Shown here one piece after another: positions 46,928 through 58,538 of a DNA stretch of 64,000 bases. The notes under the pieces are model-generated. The model made no database searches and was not told the origin of the DNA. It saw nothing but the letters and a program-made list of their open reading frames with translations. Each line of letters begins with the position of its first letter. The first letter of the stretch is position 1. Source of the stretch: Arachis hypogaea (Eukaryota; Streptophyta; Magnoliopsida; Fabales; Fabaceae); the NCBI RefSeq assembly GCF_003086295.3, contig NC_092046.1, positions 103,767,363 through 103,831,362 of the forward strand. Reading direction: 5' to 3'. The translations under genes were made by a program, and so were the position numbers.

Positions 46928-48138
46928 TTAGCTTGACATGTTGTTCTTCACTTTCTTCCTCTTCTTCCAGTTTGTTAAGAGGAATGACCTCAAAGGAGGG
47001 AAGGATTCAGCTAGTGTCCCTTGTCTTGGCCTTTCCTCAGCAAGTTTTCTTTTGCAAATGGCTTGATTGAGCTTGCTTGCTGGATCAGGGGGAGGATTGC
47101 TTGTAGTTGACCTTCTTTTCTTCATGAATATTGTCCTTTGTAGCTTGGTCACAATCCTCTTCTCGGTGCTTTTGTTAATTGCCTTCACTTTCTTGAATCC
47201 AAGTCTTGGTGGTTGTGTGATTGTTGGAGTTTTATCTTCATCCGAGCCTCTTGAATTAGTGGTTCCATGAGTCCTTCCTCTATGCACTTCTCTGCTTCAA
47301 TTGAGTGTGACTTCTCTTGATTGTCCTCCTCCATTCCTTCTTCACAACTTTCCATCAAGTCCTTTGGGAGGGAATCTTCGTGTTCTATTGTCACTTCAAT
47401 TAGTTCTTGTGAATGTAAAATCCTTGGCTCATGTTCCTCATTCTTCAGTACAATTTCACTTGACACAGGGACCTTTGGTTCTTGTTTTTCCACTTCCTCA
47501 CCCACAAATTGGTCTTCATCCTCACTGTTTGATGGTTCTAAGTTCCCCCTTGTTTGCTCTAAGGGCCCATTCATCTTCTTGAGGATGGTTTCTTTCCAGG
47601 ATTGGGGTTGTGTGTATCTTTCCACGAGTTTTCTGTGTATTTCAATGGCTTGGCATTGGCTTTCTAAAGGTTCTTTGGACCATTGAAGGTAATCCTCAAC
47701 TGCTAATTCAAGAGATGAAGGTTGAGAGTAATTTTGGTGACATGGATGTGTTGTGGTGAAGTTGTGTTGAGGGGTATGGAATGAGTTGTGTGATTGTTGG
47801 GATGACTTGTATGGATTTTGGAGGAAACTTTGTGTTGAGGCATAATCAAGTGATGAAGAACTTTCAAATGAGAAACTGGGACGTGAGGTTGGATGCTCTT
47901 CCATTCTTTGGTGATGTTTCCATCCACCATGAGGATAATGATATGAATCATTTTATGGTGATGGTTGGTATCCCATATGATTTTCTTGCTCATCTTGTGT
48001 CTCTGAAGCAAATCTCCATGAATTGGAGTGCTCAGAATGTGTATTCTCTTGGTGATATTCCCAGCCACCATCAGAGATTGGTGATGGTGGGTAATATCCC
48101 ATAAAATTTGTTTGATCATAAGATGAGTTGAACTCCAT
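46928..48138 (-). pseudogene. E6 gag-like ORF (one stop, one frame shift)
   Basis: The start MEFNSSYDQ at 48138 gives a Pro/Tyr/His-rich N-terminus (GYYPPSPISDGGWEYH). An in-frame TAA at 47953-47955 follows QPSP. The same frame continues as 239 codons (47904-47185) with Ser/Gln-rich, helical (LELAVEDYLQWSKEPLE) and Glu-rich acidic parts. A basic tail (RKLAEERPRQGTLAES...) lies in another frame to 46928. Overall design equals that of E2 and E5 ORFs (aromatic/Pro-rich, helical, acidic, basic), but the sequence differs. No enzyme motif or zinc knuckle. Confidence 0.7.
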
Positions 48139-48312
48139 TTGAATTTTGTAAAACACAACACCAAGAAAAATTGAAATTCATATCTCAGAGATGAATTTCT
48201 TAGTGAGGCAATAACTCAAACACCTTGGTTTCAACTTAGAACAGAGAACAAAAATAAAGAAAATGCTTGATCTAGACTTCTCACCCACTTAATCATTGTT
48301 GATCTAAATCAA

Positions 48313-48330
48313 TCCCCGGCAACGGCGCCA
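48313..48330 (-). promoter_or_regulatory. tRNA-Asp primer binding site of E6
   Basis: Perfect TGGCGCCGTTGCCGGGGA on the minus strand, 6 bp (AGTTTT) from the LTR end. Confidence 0.92.
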
Positions 48331-48336
48331 AAAACT

Positions 48337-50637
48337 TGATGTTGAAATTTTTGTGGAAAAAACGAATTTCCAAAACACCCAAAACTCACCGGCAAGTATA
48401 CCGGGTCGCATCAAGTAGTAAAACTCATGTGAGTGAGGTCGATCCCACAGGGATTGATGGATCAAGCAACTTTAGTGGGTGATTAGTTTAGTCAAGCTAA
48501 CATTGAAGTGAATTGTGTGAAATTGTAGCCAACAGAAAGTAAATGACAATGAATTTAAAGTTGCAGAAAGTAAATTGCATTGAAACTTAAAGAACAAGAA
48601 AGTAAAAGAGTTGAAACTTAAATTGCAAGAAATGTAAATTAGAGTGAATGTAAATGGGAGTGGGTGCTGAAAATTAAAAGAAAGCAGTAGATCAAGTAAC
48701 TGAAAAGTTAAATTGCAAGAAGAACAAAAGGAATTAGGATTTGGGATGCACAATTAAACAAGAAAATATGCAGAGCAATAAATCCGAGGAAGTAGTAAAA
48801 TGCAATAGATCTCAACAGAGAAGGAAAATTGCTTAAAGAAGCAAAACAGAAATATAACTCAACTCAATTGCAAAATCTAAAAGAACAAGCAAAGATCTCA
48901 GGGAATCAAAGAGACTAGAAAACAAGTCTAGATTTCAAGCCCTTCCTTGATTCAATAGCAAATAGATTGAAGAAGGAATGAAGATGGAAGCAGTAAATGA
49001 AAACTTTGATTCAAATCCCAATTTCTGAAATTATGCAGACAAGCAAAACAAAGAGAAATCTCAAAGGGAGAATGAAACAGAATTTCTTCAATTCTCCACC
49101 CAAGATTTAAAAACAAAGAAAAGAAAACTAAAGAGAGAGAGCTCTCTAATGCCAATGCTCCCTAGTGGAGCCAACCTTCAATGCTCTCTATCCGAGCCCA
49201 CCTCCTTTCTAAAATGAAAATGATGCCTTATATAGGCTTTTTACAATATGAAAATGAAAATGAAAGTGAAATTAAAGACAAATTAAATGAAATTCCTACT
49301 TTATCTATCTCTTGTGCCTTTGAGTGATGATAATGGGCTTTGTTTGCTTTGGATTTGGGTTGAAGATGGCCTCTGTTGATTGCTCTTGGAGTTGGAAAGA
49401 AACCCACTTGTGAACCGGGCCATGAACCATTAAAGCTTGAGTCAAAGTTTGAGGCAAACTTTGAATCAAACTTATTCACCAAACTCATCATGCAGATGGC
49501 CATTTTGCTGTCATCCACGTTTGAGCCAAAGTTTGAGGTCAAACTTTGAGCCAAACGTGGATTCCTCTTGTTGCATATCAAGCCTTGGGGTGCTACTTTG
49601 TCCTCTTGTCAACGTTGCCAATTTTATGCCCACTATAAACTATTATATAAGGTTGGAAAGCTCTGAATGTCAGCTTTCTAACCCAATTGGAATCACCTCA
49701 ATTGGACATCTACAACTCATGTTATGCTCCTTTGAAGAGGACAGGGTCGCTGGCTTTGGTGTGCAACGTTTGAGGTCGAAAACGCCAGTTCTGGAGGCTC
49801 AAACGCATTGTTCACCCCTTACTATTATATATTGTTGGAAAGCCCTGAATGTCTGCTTTCCAATGCCATTAGAAGCGCATCATTTGGAGCTCTACAGCTC
49901 GAGTTATACTCCGTCGAAGGTGCAGATGTCAGTTGGCCTCACTGCAGGTTGCCACCATGTTCGTTTATGCACATTGCGGGGCAGTTTTCTCCCTCAATTT
50001 TAGTGTCCACCATGCAGTGCCATATATGCTTGGAAAGCTCTTGATTTCTACTTTCCATTGCTTTTTGAATCACCTCAGTTGGAGCTCTGTAGCTCAAGTT
50101 ATTCATGTTGGAAGTATACCCCTTCAGGCTGTTGTGGCGCCAACGTTTGTCAAAAAGCTTGAGCCAAACGTTGGCGCAAGCTTTTTCTCCCCTGGGTATG
50201 TTGGTGTGGCACCAACGTTTGCCAAAAAGCTTGAGGCAAATGTTGGCGCAAGCTTTTGCTCCATCCAGGGTGAATTCAACTCTTCCAAAAGTTTGAGCTA
50301 AAGTTTGAGGCAAGCTTTTGCTCAAGCTTTTTGTTCTCTCTTGCTCCTTGCCCTTTCTTCTTTCTTCAACCTTCTTCAAAGCTCTTTTTACCTATCATCA
50401 ATCAATCAAACACATCAAAGCTATGCTCAAAATCATGAGTTTGTTATTCTTTCATAATATATGACAATTATAGCACAAAATCTCATGAAATTGCATTAAT
50501 TCATCCATGGTTGATTGAATCAAAGGAAATATGAAATTCTACCCAATTGGCTTACTTATGGCTCAAGAAAGTGCATAAAACCTATAAAAAAAACAAAGAA
50601 AAAGCATAGAAAAATATGACATAATGACATGTCATCA
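48337..50637 (-). repeat. E6 5' LTR
   Basis: 2301 bp, same internal layout as 42848-45147, with scattered single-base differences from it. TATA box at 49228-49235, modules at about 49637-49740, 49821-49915 and 50019-50105. Confidence 0.93.
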
Positions 50638-50920
50638 CGACGCTGCCGCGTCGCATGCGTGTGTTTTTTTTATGTAGAATGAAAAATGCAATGCTAATGT
50701 GGATGTTATGAATAATTCCAGGTTCAATGAAATAAAATAAAACTTAAAAACAAACAAAACAAAATAAAATTAAAATTGAAAAAGGAACGATCATACCATG
50801 GTGGGTTGTCTCCCACCTAGCACTTTTAGTTAAAGTCCTTAAGTTGGACATTTGGGGAGTCCTTTGTTATGGTGGCTTGTGCTTGTACTGATCCTTGAAT
50901 CTCCACCAATGTTTGCAATT

Positions 50921-52432
50921 CTAGTATCCTCCGGGATCCCAAACTAGGCGCAGAAAGCCTTCAAGCAAGTTAAAGCAAGTGACAAGGCCCCAAGAGTGTT
51001 GATTGCCAGAATGAATTCCGGGGTCCCAAACCTTGCTTTTGCCCCCGTCTTCTTGTTGATCATTAGTGTTCCAACCGGGTGGCAGGCAATCTGAATTCTC
51101 ACTAAAGCAGCCAAATAACTTCCTAGACCCATTTAGTTGAGCTTTACACCAACCTTTGTATTTAAACTTTGAGCTTTCCACCATATTGAATCTTGCATGA
51201 CGACTCCTACCACTAACCATCTCCCTGTTACTCTTAAAGCCACAAAGAGCTCTAAGCTAACCATCTGTTTCAAGCAAAGCATATTCAAGTGAGCTAATTA
51301 AGCTTAGAGATGAGAGATTTACCCACTTGAATGAAGGGATGCATGGTGATGGCTTTGGGAAAGAGGTCTCCAGCAACTGTGGTAAGGTGATTTCCAGCTC
51401 CATTCCCTTGTGCTCTTCCTTGACAACTTCCACCTTTTTGCGAGCTTCTTCAATTCCAACCTCTTCCTCTTGGTAGCTTTCTTCCAAATCAAACTCTTCT
51501 TTATGGCTTACCAAGGGTATGAGAGGTTGTGCTTTCTCTTCTTTAATCCCCATCTCTTGATCAACCTCTGCAAAATCTTCAACCATGATATGCCTTGAAG
51601 GTTGTACACCCTCTTCAACATCAAATTCAAACTTCTCGGCGGAATCCTGTACAGTTCTCGAATCCCATGGAGGTTCAGCATCACCTAAATCTTCAACCAT
51701 TTCTTCCTCTGCAACTATTATGGCTTCCTCCACTTGTTCCAATAAAAAGCCATATTCCTCATTGTCCACCGAAGTTTCTAGTGTCTCCTTCATGCTACGC
51801 TCTTCTTTTGATTCTCCACATGCAGCCATGGGAGTACTTTGAGTGCTCAAATGTTGAGAAGCTAATTTATTTACTACCTCGGTTAAGGCAGTCGCGAGTT
51901 CCAGTACATCCCTTTGCATCTTCGCTTGCCCTTAAAGAAGACCACGAAGGATGTCATCCATTGGAGATTGGGGTGGATATGAGGGTTCATTATTTTGGAG
52001 AAAGGGTTCATAATAGGAAGGTAGTTCTTCTTGATAAGGATATGCAGATGGTGAATATTGAGGTGGTGGTTCTGGGTGTGGTTCATCTGGTGGTTAGTGT
52101 GGTGGATATAGGTTAGGGTCATATGGTGGTGTTTGGTGGTAAGGGACTTGTGAGTATGGTGGTTCAAAATTACGTGGAGGGGGAGGTTCATAGGTTTTTT
52201 GTGGTGGGTGTTGATTGTCACGAAGAGGTCCACCATAACCATTGTCTTGGTGCGCATCATAGAATGGTTGTTGATAGTGCCTTGGAGGTGGTTGTCGCCA
52301 AGAGGGTTGATCAAATCCATGTGACTCCTCCCATCTTTGATTGTCCCATCCATGACCCAAGCTTTCATTGTAATCTCCTCTTCCTGTAACATGATTGTAA
52401 CCAAACTCATAGCCAAAGGGGTGAGAATTCAT
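50921..52432 (-). pseudogene. E5 unit 4 gag-like ORF (broken)
   Basis: Same type as in units 1-3. Private stop TAA at 51932-51934 (CAA to TAA in LLQGQAK). The acidic part is open for 220 codons (51919-51257) and the basic part for 99 (51220-50921). The two array-wide stops are at 52094-52096 and 51257-51259. Confidence 0.75.
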
Positions 52433-52828
52433 AGTAGCTAATAAAAATTAAAAATAAAAACAAATTTAAATTAAAAGGTTATTGAAATTTGAATTTTGAA
52501 AAAGTCAACAATATAAGATAAAGATTTGAAAAAGATTTAAATTTTGAAAAGGTTTGATTTTTAAAATTTTAAATTTAAAATTTTAAAATTGGATTTTGAA
52601 TTTTTGAATTTAAATATTGAAATTTGAAATTTGATTTTTGAAATAAGATAAGATATGATTTTGAAAAGGATATAATTTTTTTTTGTGATTTTTGAAAAAA
52701 TCAATTAAAATAAAGAGCAATAACCTCTTAATTTACGAAAAAGAAAAAATAAAAACAAAAATAAAAACAAATAAACAAGTAAAAAGTAAATATTTACAAT
52801 AACCAATAATAAGGCACATGTTTGCAAT

Positions 52829-52846
52829 TCCCCGACAACGGCGGCA
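52829..52846 (-). promoter_or_regulatory. Decayed tRNA-Asp primer site, unit 4
   Basis: Two differences from the perfect site (TGCCGCCGTTGTCGGGGA on the minus strand). The most decayed in the array, as expected for the outermost, oldest 5' end. Confidence 0.82.
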
Positions 52847-52849
52847 TTT

Positions 52850-54311
52850 TGACGATCGGATTTTTGTTTAGTAAAGAAATTTTATAAAATTAATCGCGTT
52901 GGTAGTATAGTTTCTAAACCAACAGAGAATCCTTTCGTACAAAAATTTAGTTGTCACAAGTAACAAAACCCAATAAAATTTATAACTGAAGTATTTAAAC
53001 CTCGGGTCATTTTCTCAAGAAATTGCAGGGAGGTATGATTTATTATTGGTTATGGAAAAAGATATGTTTGTGGGGTTTTTTAATGTATAAGATAAAAAGC
53101 AAGAATAGTAAATGGAAAAAAGAATAAACTAATAACTAGAAAAGCTCTTGGCAAGGTATGAGAACTGAAATTCCTATCCTAGTTATCCTTATCAATGGTG
53201 ATGAGAATTGGGTTTTAATCCCACTTAGTTAAGTCAAGTGGACTAATTAATTTCATCCTCAAGTCCTAGTCTTTCCTTTGGAAAGGCTAGAGTTATTGGA
53301 ACTCAAATTAATCAGCAACTCCCAATTTCAACCACTACTTTATTTGATAACTCAAGCGTCACCAATTACTTAACCAGAGCCAAAAGGGAGAAAATATCTT
53401 AATTAAATTAAAAGCATTCATATAAATAAAGCAAAGCAAAGTCAAATCTGAAATACCTCAAATTATATTAAATAAAATATTCAAATCTAAATACGAAGAA
53501 TTCATAAGCCAAATTGGTAACATGAGTCAGATACGAATAAAAGCATTATAATAAATAAAAATATAAAAGGAATATTGAACCTGAGAAGAAGTTAAAATCC
53601 TAAATCCTAATATAAATCCTAATCCTAATCCTAAGAGAGAGGAGAGAACCTCTCTCTCTAAAAACTACATCTAATCCTAAAACTATGTGAATATGAATGT
53701 ATATGAGTTGTGTGATGAATGGATGCATTCTCCCACTTTATAGCCTCTAATCTGTGTTTTCTGAGCCGAGAACTGGGTCAGAAACAGCCCAGAATTTGCT
53801 GGTTTCGAATTCAAACACGCTGGTTTTTTTGCCACCGCGATGCGTCCGCGTGGATCACGCATTTGCGTCAGTTATCGTCAAGGCAGCTATGGCACATTAT
53901 ATATCAAATCGAAGCCCCAGACATTAGCTTTCCAACACAACTAGAACGACATCATTTGGTCCTCTGTAGCTCAAGTTATGAACATTTTAGTGCGAGAGGG
54001 TCAGGGTGACAACTTTGCAGTTCCTTCAACTTCTTGTATTCCTTCCACTTTTGCATGCTTCCTTTCCATCCTCTAAGCCATTCCTGCCCCTGTAATCTCT
54101 GAAAACACTTAACACACATATCAAGGCATCAAATGGTAATAAGAAAAGATTAAACATATCAAAATTAAGACCAAAGAAGCATGTTTTCAATTGTAGCACA
54201 AAATCAGGAAGGAAAACGTAAACTCATGCAAATCATATGAATAAGTGTATGAAAGATTGATAATATCCACTCCATTGAGCACAAGATAAACCATAAAATA
54301 GTAGTTTATCA
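52850..54311 (-). repeat. E5 LTR 4 (outer 5' LTR)
   Basis: 1462 bp, the most divergent LTR of the array (for example CATCCG for CATTCG-type word changes and AACGACATC in the module at 53895-54011). Its right end GTAGTTTATCA is followed by ATGAT (54312-54316), the expected place of a target duplication whose partner is lost. Confidence 0.9.
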
Positions 54312-55215
54312 ATGATATTGGGTAAATTTATGATTAATGTTGATGTTGGTATATGATTTAATGGAATTTGGTTGATATATGTTAATGAGGGGTGATATAT
54401 GTGTTGAAGGGTTAATATATGTGAAGGGTTGAATAAGTGTGTTTATAATTATTAATGTTGGGTTGATGATGATGTTGATGTGAGTTAATTGAAATTAGTG
54501 GTATGGCTTATTTAATTAGTTGAGGATGGATTATGTTATGGTATTAATGAATGAAGGTAATGGACGAATGAATTTTAATATGAGTTATGGTTGGAATAGG
54601 TGAATTCTTGGATAATGCTTGGGTTTTATGAATTGGTATGAATATTAATATGATAGTGGAGAGGATTAATAAAATGGAACTTGATATATGATGAAAGTGC
54701 AGGTTTTGATGGTAGGAAACATGAATTGGTGAAAATGGGGTTTGGGCTATTTTTGGTAAAACGTGAATTTTGACGAACTTTGACAGTCCATATCTTGCTC
54801 TACAAATTTTGGATAAAGATGAAGTTTCTTTTAAATTAAAGAGGGTTTAACAAGCTTGAGATCGGTATAAAGTTTGTGAAAAACCGAATTTTGTAGAAGA
54901 AGTTATGGACGCCGGAAAATTAGTGCGAAAAACTGAATTTTTGTAACTTGCAGCAGAACCATGTTTTCTGATGTGTGCCTACGCACAAAGTCGTGGGCAT
55001 GCACCCAACAGAACTGAAAATCAACCTGTGCGTATGCACGACTCTGTGCGCATGCACACCTGGTATTTTTCACAAAAGTGTGCATACGCACGCCCTTGTG
55101 CGCACGCACACGTCAAGATGGGCTTTCTGTTGGTGGCGCTAGCACAGGCGAGGCGCTTGCACACCAAGTGATGTGTGCGCGCACACGCACTCGTGCGCAC
55201 ACACACGTTCTGCTT
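54312..55215 (+). repeat. LTR-like remnant of E7 with palindromic words
   Basis: No gene. T/G-rich sequence is followed by a segment (54783-54860, CCATATCTTGCTCTACA...) that resembles a diverged shared LTR module. A block of GTGCGTATGCAC words follows at 54974-55208. The order module then words matches the other LTRs read in sense orientation. LTR boundaries are not visible. Confidence 0.5.
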
Positions 55216-55647
55216 TCTTATTGAGGCAACGGGAGAAAGCTCAAGGAGGACTGATGTAGCAAGGAATAATCGTCGGGAACCATGCACAGAGAAAACGGGG
55301 CATATTACATCTAGGAGCCAAAATTTCAAAAAGAATCATTTTGTTGCTTCGCTTTTCCAGTGCCGGAACAATGACCGAAGGAACGACAACTGTTCGGATC
55401 CAAATTCAGAAGGGCAAACTAGTGCTCAACCGGATGACTTAAGGTGCTCAAGATGCAAGAAGCACCATCCAAGCAAACCGTGCAGGGCCGGATTAGGCGT
55501 ATGTTACAAGTGTGGGAGACCAGGGCATATGTCTTGGAATTGTTCATACAGAGAAAGTCAGAATGCAACTGAATCCGATTTTCAGACCCGAGGTAATTAT
55601 GAACCAGCAGTTAAATTTTTAACTTCCTTGCCTACCATTGATATGTA
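55216..55647 (+). pseudogene. E7 gag fragment with CCHC zinc knuckle
   Basis: An open frame of about 140 codons. It contains CSRCKKHHPSKPC followed by the knuckle CYKCGRPGHMSWNC (C-x2-C-x4-H-x4-C). This tandem Cys/His arrangement is typical of the nucleocapsid end of chromovirus (Del/Tekay-like) Ty3/gypsy Gag, which binds genomic RNA. The start is missing: the upstream residues are translated palindromic words, so a deletion joined LTR-like DNA to gag. Downstream the frame ends at 55647 and protease is not recognisable. Confidence 0.78.
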
Positions 55648-55989
55648 ATATTCCTTCGTGACGCATGACGAGTTTCAGTAATCATGAGGTCCAAGTCGAT
55701 AATTAGTCAAAAACTATTGGTTGTTAAGATGGAGTGATACTTAGCTAACTTAGAAGAGTGGTTAGGCTTTTGAAGGTGAGGATTAAGTGACGTAGTGGAA
55801 GCAGGTTGGACCGTATAGTGGAAGCAGGTTAGACCATATCTAGGGAATCATGAGTGTTGAGGGCTACGCGGAGTTATTGTTTGGAATCCAGTGACGGTGA
55901 AACTTTGAGGAAGAGGAATAGAGCGAATTCAACCTTTGGCTGTTAATTGTAAGAGGCAAGTGAAGATGAAATCAAATCCCTATACGAGA

Positions 55990-56063
55990 GAGTTTCTAAG
56001 ACAATTCTTGAAGATGTGTCAGAACTTCCATTTCAGAGAGAAAGCGAGTTTGCAATAGGCTTA
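55990..56063 (+). pseudogene. E7 start of reverse transcriptase, interrupted by E8
   Basis: One frame reads ILEDVSELPFQRESEFAIGL, which matches the conserved chromovirus stretch just before the RT core (FxDVFPEDLPGLPPxREVEFxIxL). E8 is inserted directly after it, and the frame resumes at 62161. Confidence 0.65.
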
Positions 56064-56600
56064 TGGTGCACAGAAATTGTGACTACACTTTGATTATGTA
56101 AAATTCATCGCTCTTTCTTTCCCTGGTAATGGCGCCAAAAATATGATGCCAATACCATGGTTCACAACTTCGCACAACTAACCAGCAAGTGCACTGGGTC
56201 GTCCAAGTAATACCTTACGTGAGTAAGGGTCGAATCCCACGGAGATTGTTGGTATGAAGCAAGCTATGGTCACCTTGTAAATCTCAGTCAGGCGGATATA
56301 AAATAGTAATGGGGTTTTCGAAAATAATTAATAAAACAGGGATAGAAATACTTATATAAATCACTGGTGAGAATTTCAGATAAGCGAATAGAGATGCTTT
56401 CATTCCTCTGAACCTCTGCTTTCCTGCTATCTTCATCCAATCAGTCTTACTCCTTTTCATGGCTGGCTTTATGTGATACATCACCACTGTCAATGGCTAC
56501 TTTCAGTCTTCTCTCGGGAAAATGATCCAAATGCCCTGTCACGGCACGGCTAATTGTCTGGAGGCATCACCCTTGTCAATGGTTTCATCCTATCCTCTAC
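56064..56600 (-). repeat. E8 3' LTR remnant
   Basis: Direct repeat of 60450-60980 with a few changes. It keeps the LTR end (TGGTGCACAG on plus) and the pseudo primer site, and lacks the U3 part. Confidence 0.88.
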
Positions 56601-56601
56601 T

Positions 56602-58538
56602 TGTCCATAAGCCTGTTTTCTTGAATTGTCTGCCATCTCTAATGAGATTTTAGCAGCTTACACCCCATAGATTCCCAGTTTCTCTATTACAGAGAGGGGC
56701 ATGAGGTTTATTCCTGAACCAAGGTCACACAGAGCCTTAAAGATCATGGTGCCTATGGTACAAGGTATTATGAACTTTCCAGGATCCTGTCTCTTCTGAG
56801 GCAATGTCAATTGATCCAGATCACTTAGTTCATTGATGAACAAGGGAGGTTCATCTTCCCAAGTTTTAATACCAAATAATTTGGCATTCAGCTTCATGAT
56901 TGCACCAAGAAACTTGGCAGTTTGCTCTTCAGTAACATCCTCATTCTCTTCAGAAGAGGAAGACTCATCAGAGCTCATGAATGGCATAAGAAGGTTCAAT
57001 GGAATCTCTATGGTCTCTAGATGAGCCTCAGAGTCCTTTGGTTCCTCAGAGGGAAGCTCCTTATTGACCACTGGACGTCCCAGGAGGTCTTCCTCCTTGG
57101 GATTTACGTCCTCTCCTTCCCTTACAGGTTCGGCCATGGTGCTTATGTCAATGGCCTTGCACTTTCCTTTTGGATTCTCTTCTGTATTGCTTGGGAGAGT
57201 ACTAGGAGGGATTTCAGTGATCCTTTTACTCAGCTGGCCCACTTGTGCTTCCAGATTTCTAATGGAAGACCTTGTTTCATTCATGAAACTTACAGTGGCC
57301 TTAGATAGATCAGAGACTAAGTTTGCTAAGCTAGATGGATTCTGCTCAGAATTCTCTGTCTGTTGCTGAGTGGATGATGGAAAAGGCTTGCTATTGCTAA
57401 ACCTGTTTCTTCCACCATTATTAAAGCCTTGTTGAGGCCTTTGATCCTTCCATGAGAAATTTGGATGATTTCTCCATGATGAGTTATAGGTGTTTCCATA
57501 AGGTTCACCTAAGTAATTCACCTCTGCTATTGCAGGGTTTTCAGGATCATAAGCTTCTTCTGCATAAGAAGCCTCTTGAGTACTGTTGGATGCAGCTTGC
57601 ATTCCATTCAGACTCTGAGAAATCATATTGACTTGCTGAGTCAATATTTTGTTCTGAGCCAATATGGCATTCAGAGTATCAACTTCAAGAACTCCCTTCT
57701 TCATAGGCGTCCCATTACTCACAGGATTCCTCTCAGAAGTCTACATAAACTGGTTATTAGCAACCATGTCAATGAGTTCTTGAGCTTCTGCAGGCATTTT
57801 CTTTAGGTGAATAGATCCACCTGCAGAGGTATCCAATGACATCTTTGATAGCTCAGATAAACCATCATAGAATATATCCAGGATGGTCCATTCTGAAAGC
57901 ATGTCAGAAGGACACTTTTTGGTCAGCTGCTTGTATCTTTCCCAAGCTTCATAGAGGGATTCACCTTCTTTCTGTTTGAAGGTTTGAACATCCACTCTAA
58001 GCTTGCTCAGCTTTTGAGGAGGAAAGAACTTGGCTAAGAAAGTCGTGACCAGCTTATCCCAAGAGTTCAGGCTGTCTTTGGGTTGAGAGTCCAACCATGT
58101 TCTAGCTCTGTCTCTTACAGCAAAAGGGAAAAGTATGAGCCTGTAGACTTCAGGATCTATTCCATTAGTCTTAACAGTATCACATATCTGCAAGAATTCA
58201 GTTAAGAACTGAAAAGGATCTTCAGATGGAAGTCCATGAAACTTGCAGTTCTGCTGCATCAGAGAAACTAATTGAGGTTTCAGCTCAAAGTTGTTTGCTC
58301 CAATGGCAGGAATGGAGATGCTTCTTCCATGTAAATTGGAATTAGGTGCAGTAAAGTCACCAAGCATCCTCCTTGCATTATTGTTATTTTTGGCTGCCAT
58401 CTTCTCTTCCTGTTCGAAAATTTCTGAAAGGTTATCTCTGGATTGTTGTAATTTAGCTTCTCTTAATTTTCTCTTCAGAGTCCTTTCAGGTTCTGGATCT
58501 GCTTCAACAAGAATGTTCTTGTCCTTGCTCCTGCTCAT
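56602..58538 (-). pseudogene. E8 gag and N-terminal protease (one internal stop, pol deleted)
   Basis: Start ATG at 58538 (MSRSKDKNILVEADPEPE). Residues ~1-60 are basic and charged; ~70-95 SISIPAIGANNFELKPQL; ~95-260 are the retrotransposon Gag core with LILFPFAVRDRARTWLD, FFPPQKLSKLRVDVQTF and GESLYEAWERYKQL. A TAG at 57741-57743 follows ANNQFM. The same frame then runs to 56658 with a helical [10 protein letters not shown] part, a Ser/Asn-rich part, an acidic part and the protease motif [17 protein letters not shown] stop follows LGIYGV, and the gene breaks off at about 56602. It is the best gag copy in the window. It has no zinc knuckle, unlike E7. Confidence 0.9.

Larger units (their letters stand above)
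42848..50637 (-). mobile_element. E6: complete non-autonomous LTR retrotransposon nested in E5 unit 4
   Basis: 7790 bp with LTRs 42848-45147 (3') and 48337-50637 (5'), flanked by CGACG on both sides (42843-42847 and 50638-50642). The interior of 3.2 kb holds one gag-like ORF on the minus strand and no pol. The primer site is perfect for tRNA-Asp (48313-48330). The other E5 units have no insertion here, so E6 came after, or outside, the amplification of the array. Confidence 0.95.
40202..52849 (-). mobile_element. E5 unit 4 interior, split by E6
   Basis: 3' hairpin and purine tract 40202-40240, a long (TA)n run 40654-40706, central pair 41699-41734, word block 42428-42847 interrupted by E6 and resuming at 50638, hairpin 50810-50827, gag-like pseudogene 50921-52432, a longer leader with extra AT-rich words, decayed primer site 52829-52846. 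Confidence 0.88.
22813..54311 (-). mobile_element. E5: tandem array of four non-autonomous LTR retrotransposon units
   Basis: Four interiors alternate with four LTRs in the order interior-LTR, all in minus orientation, with a period near 6.25 kb: LTRs at 26244-27704, 32491-33951, 38741-40201 and 52850-54311. Each LTR serves both as 3' LTR of one unit (purine tract on its right) and 5' LTR of the next (primer site on its left). The leftmost unit has lost its 3' LTR. The fourth unit is split by E6. No pol genes are present. Units differ by scattered substitutions and small indels. Confidence 0.93.
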
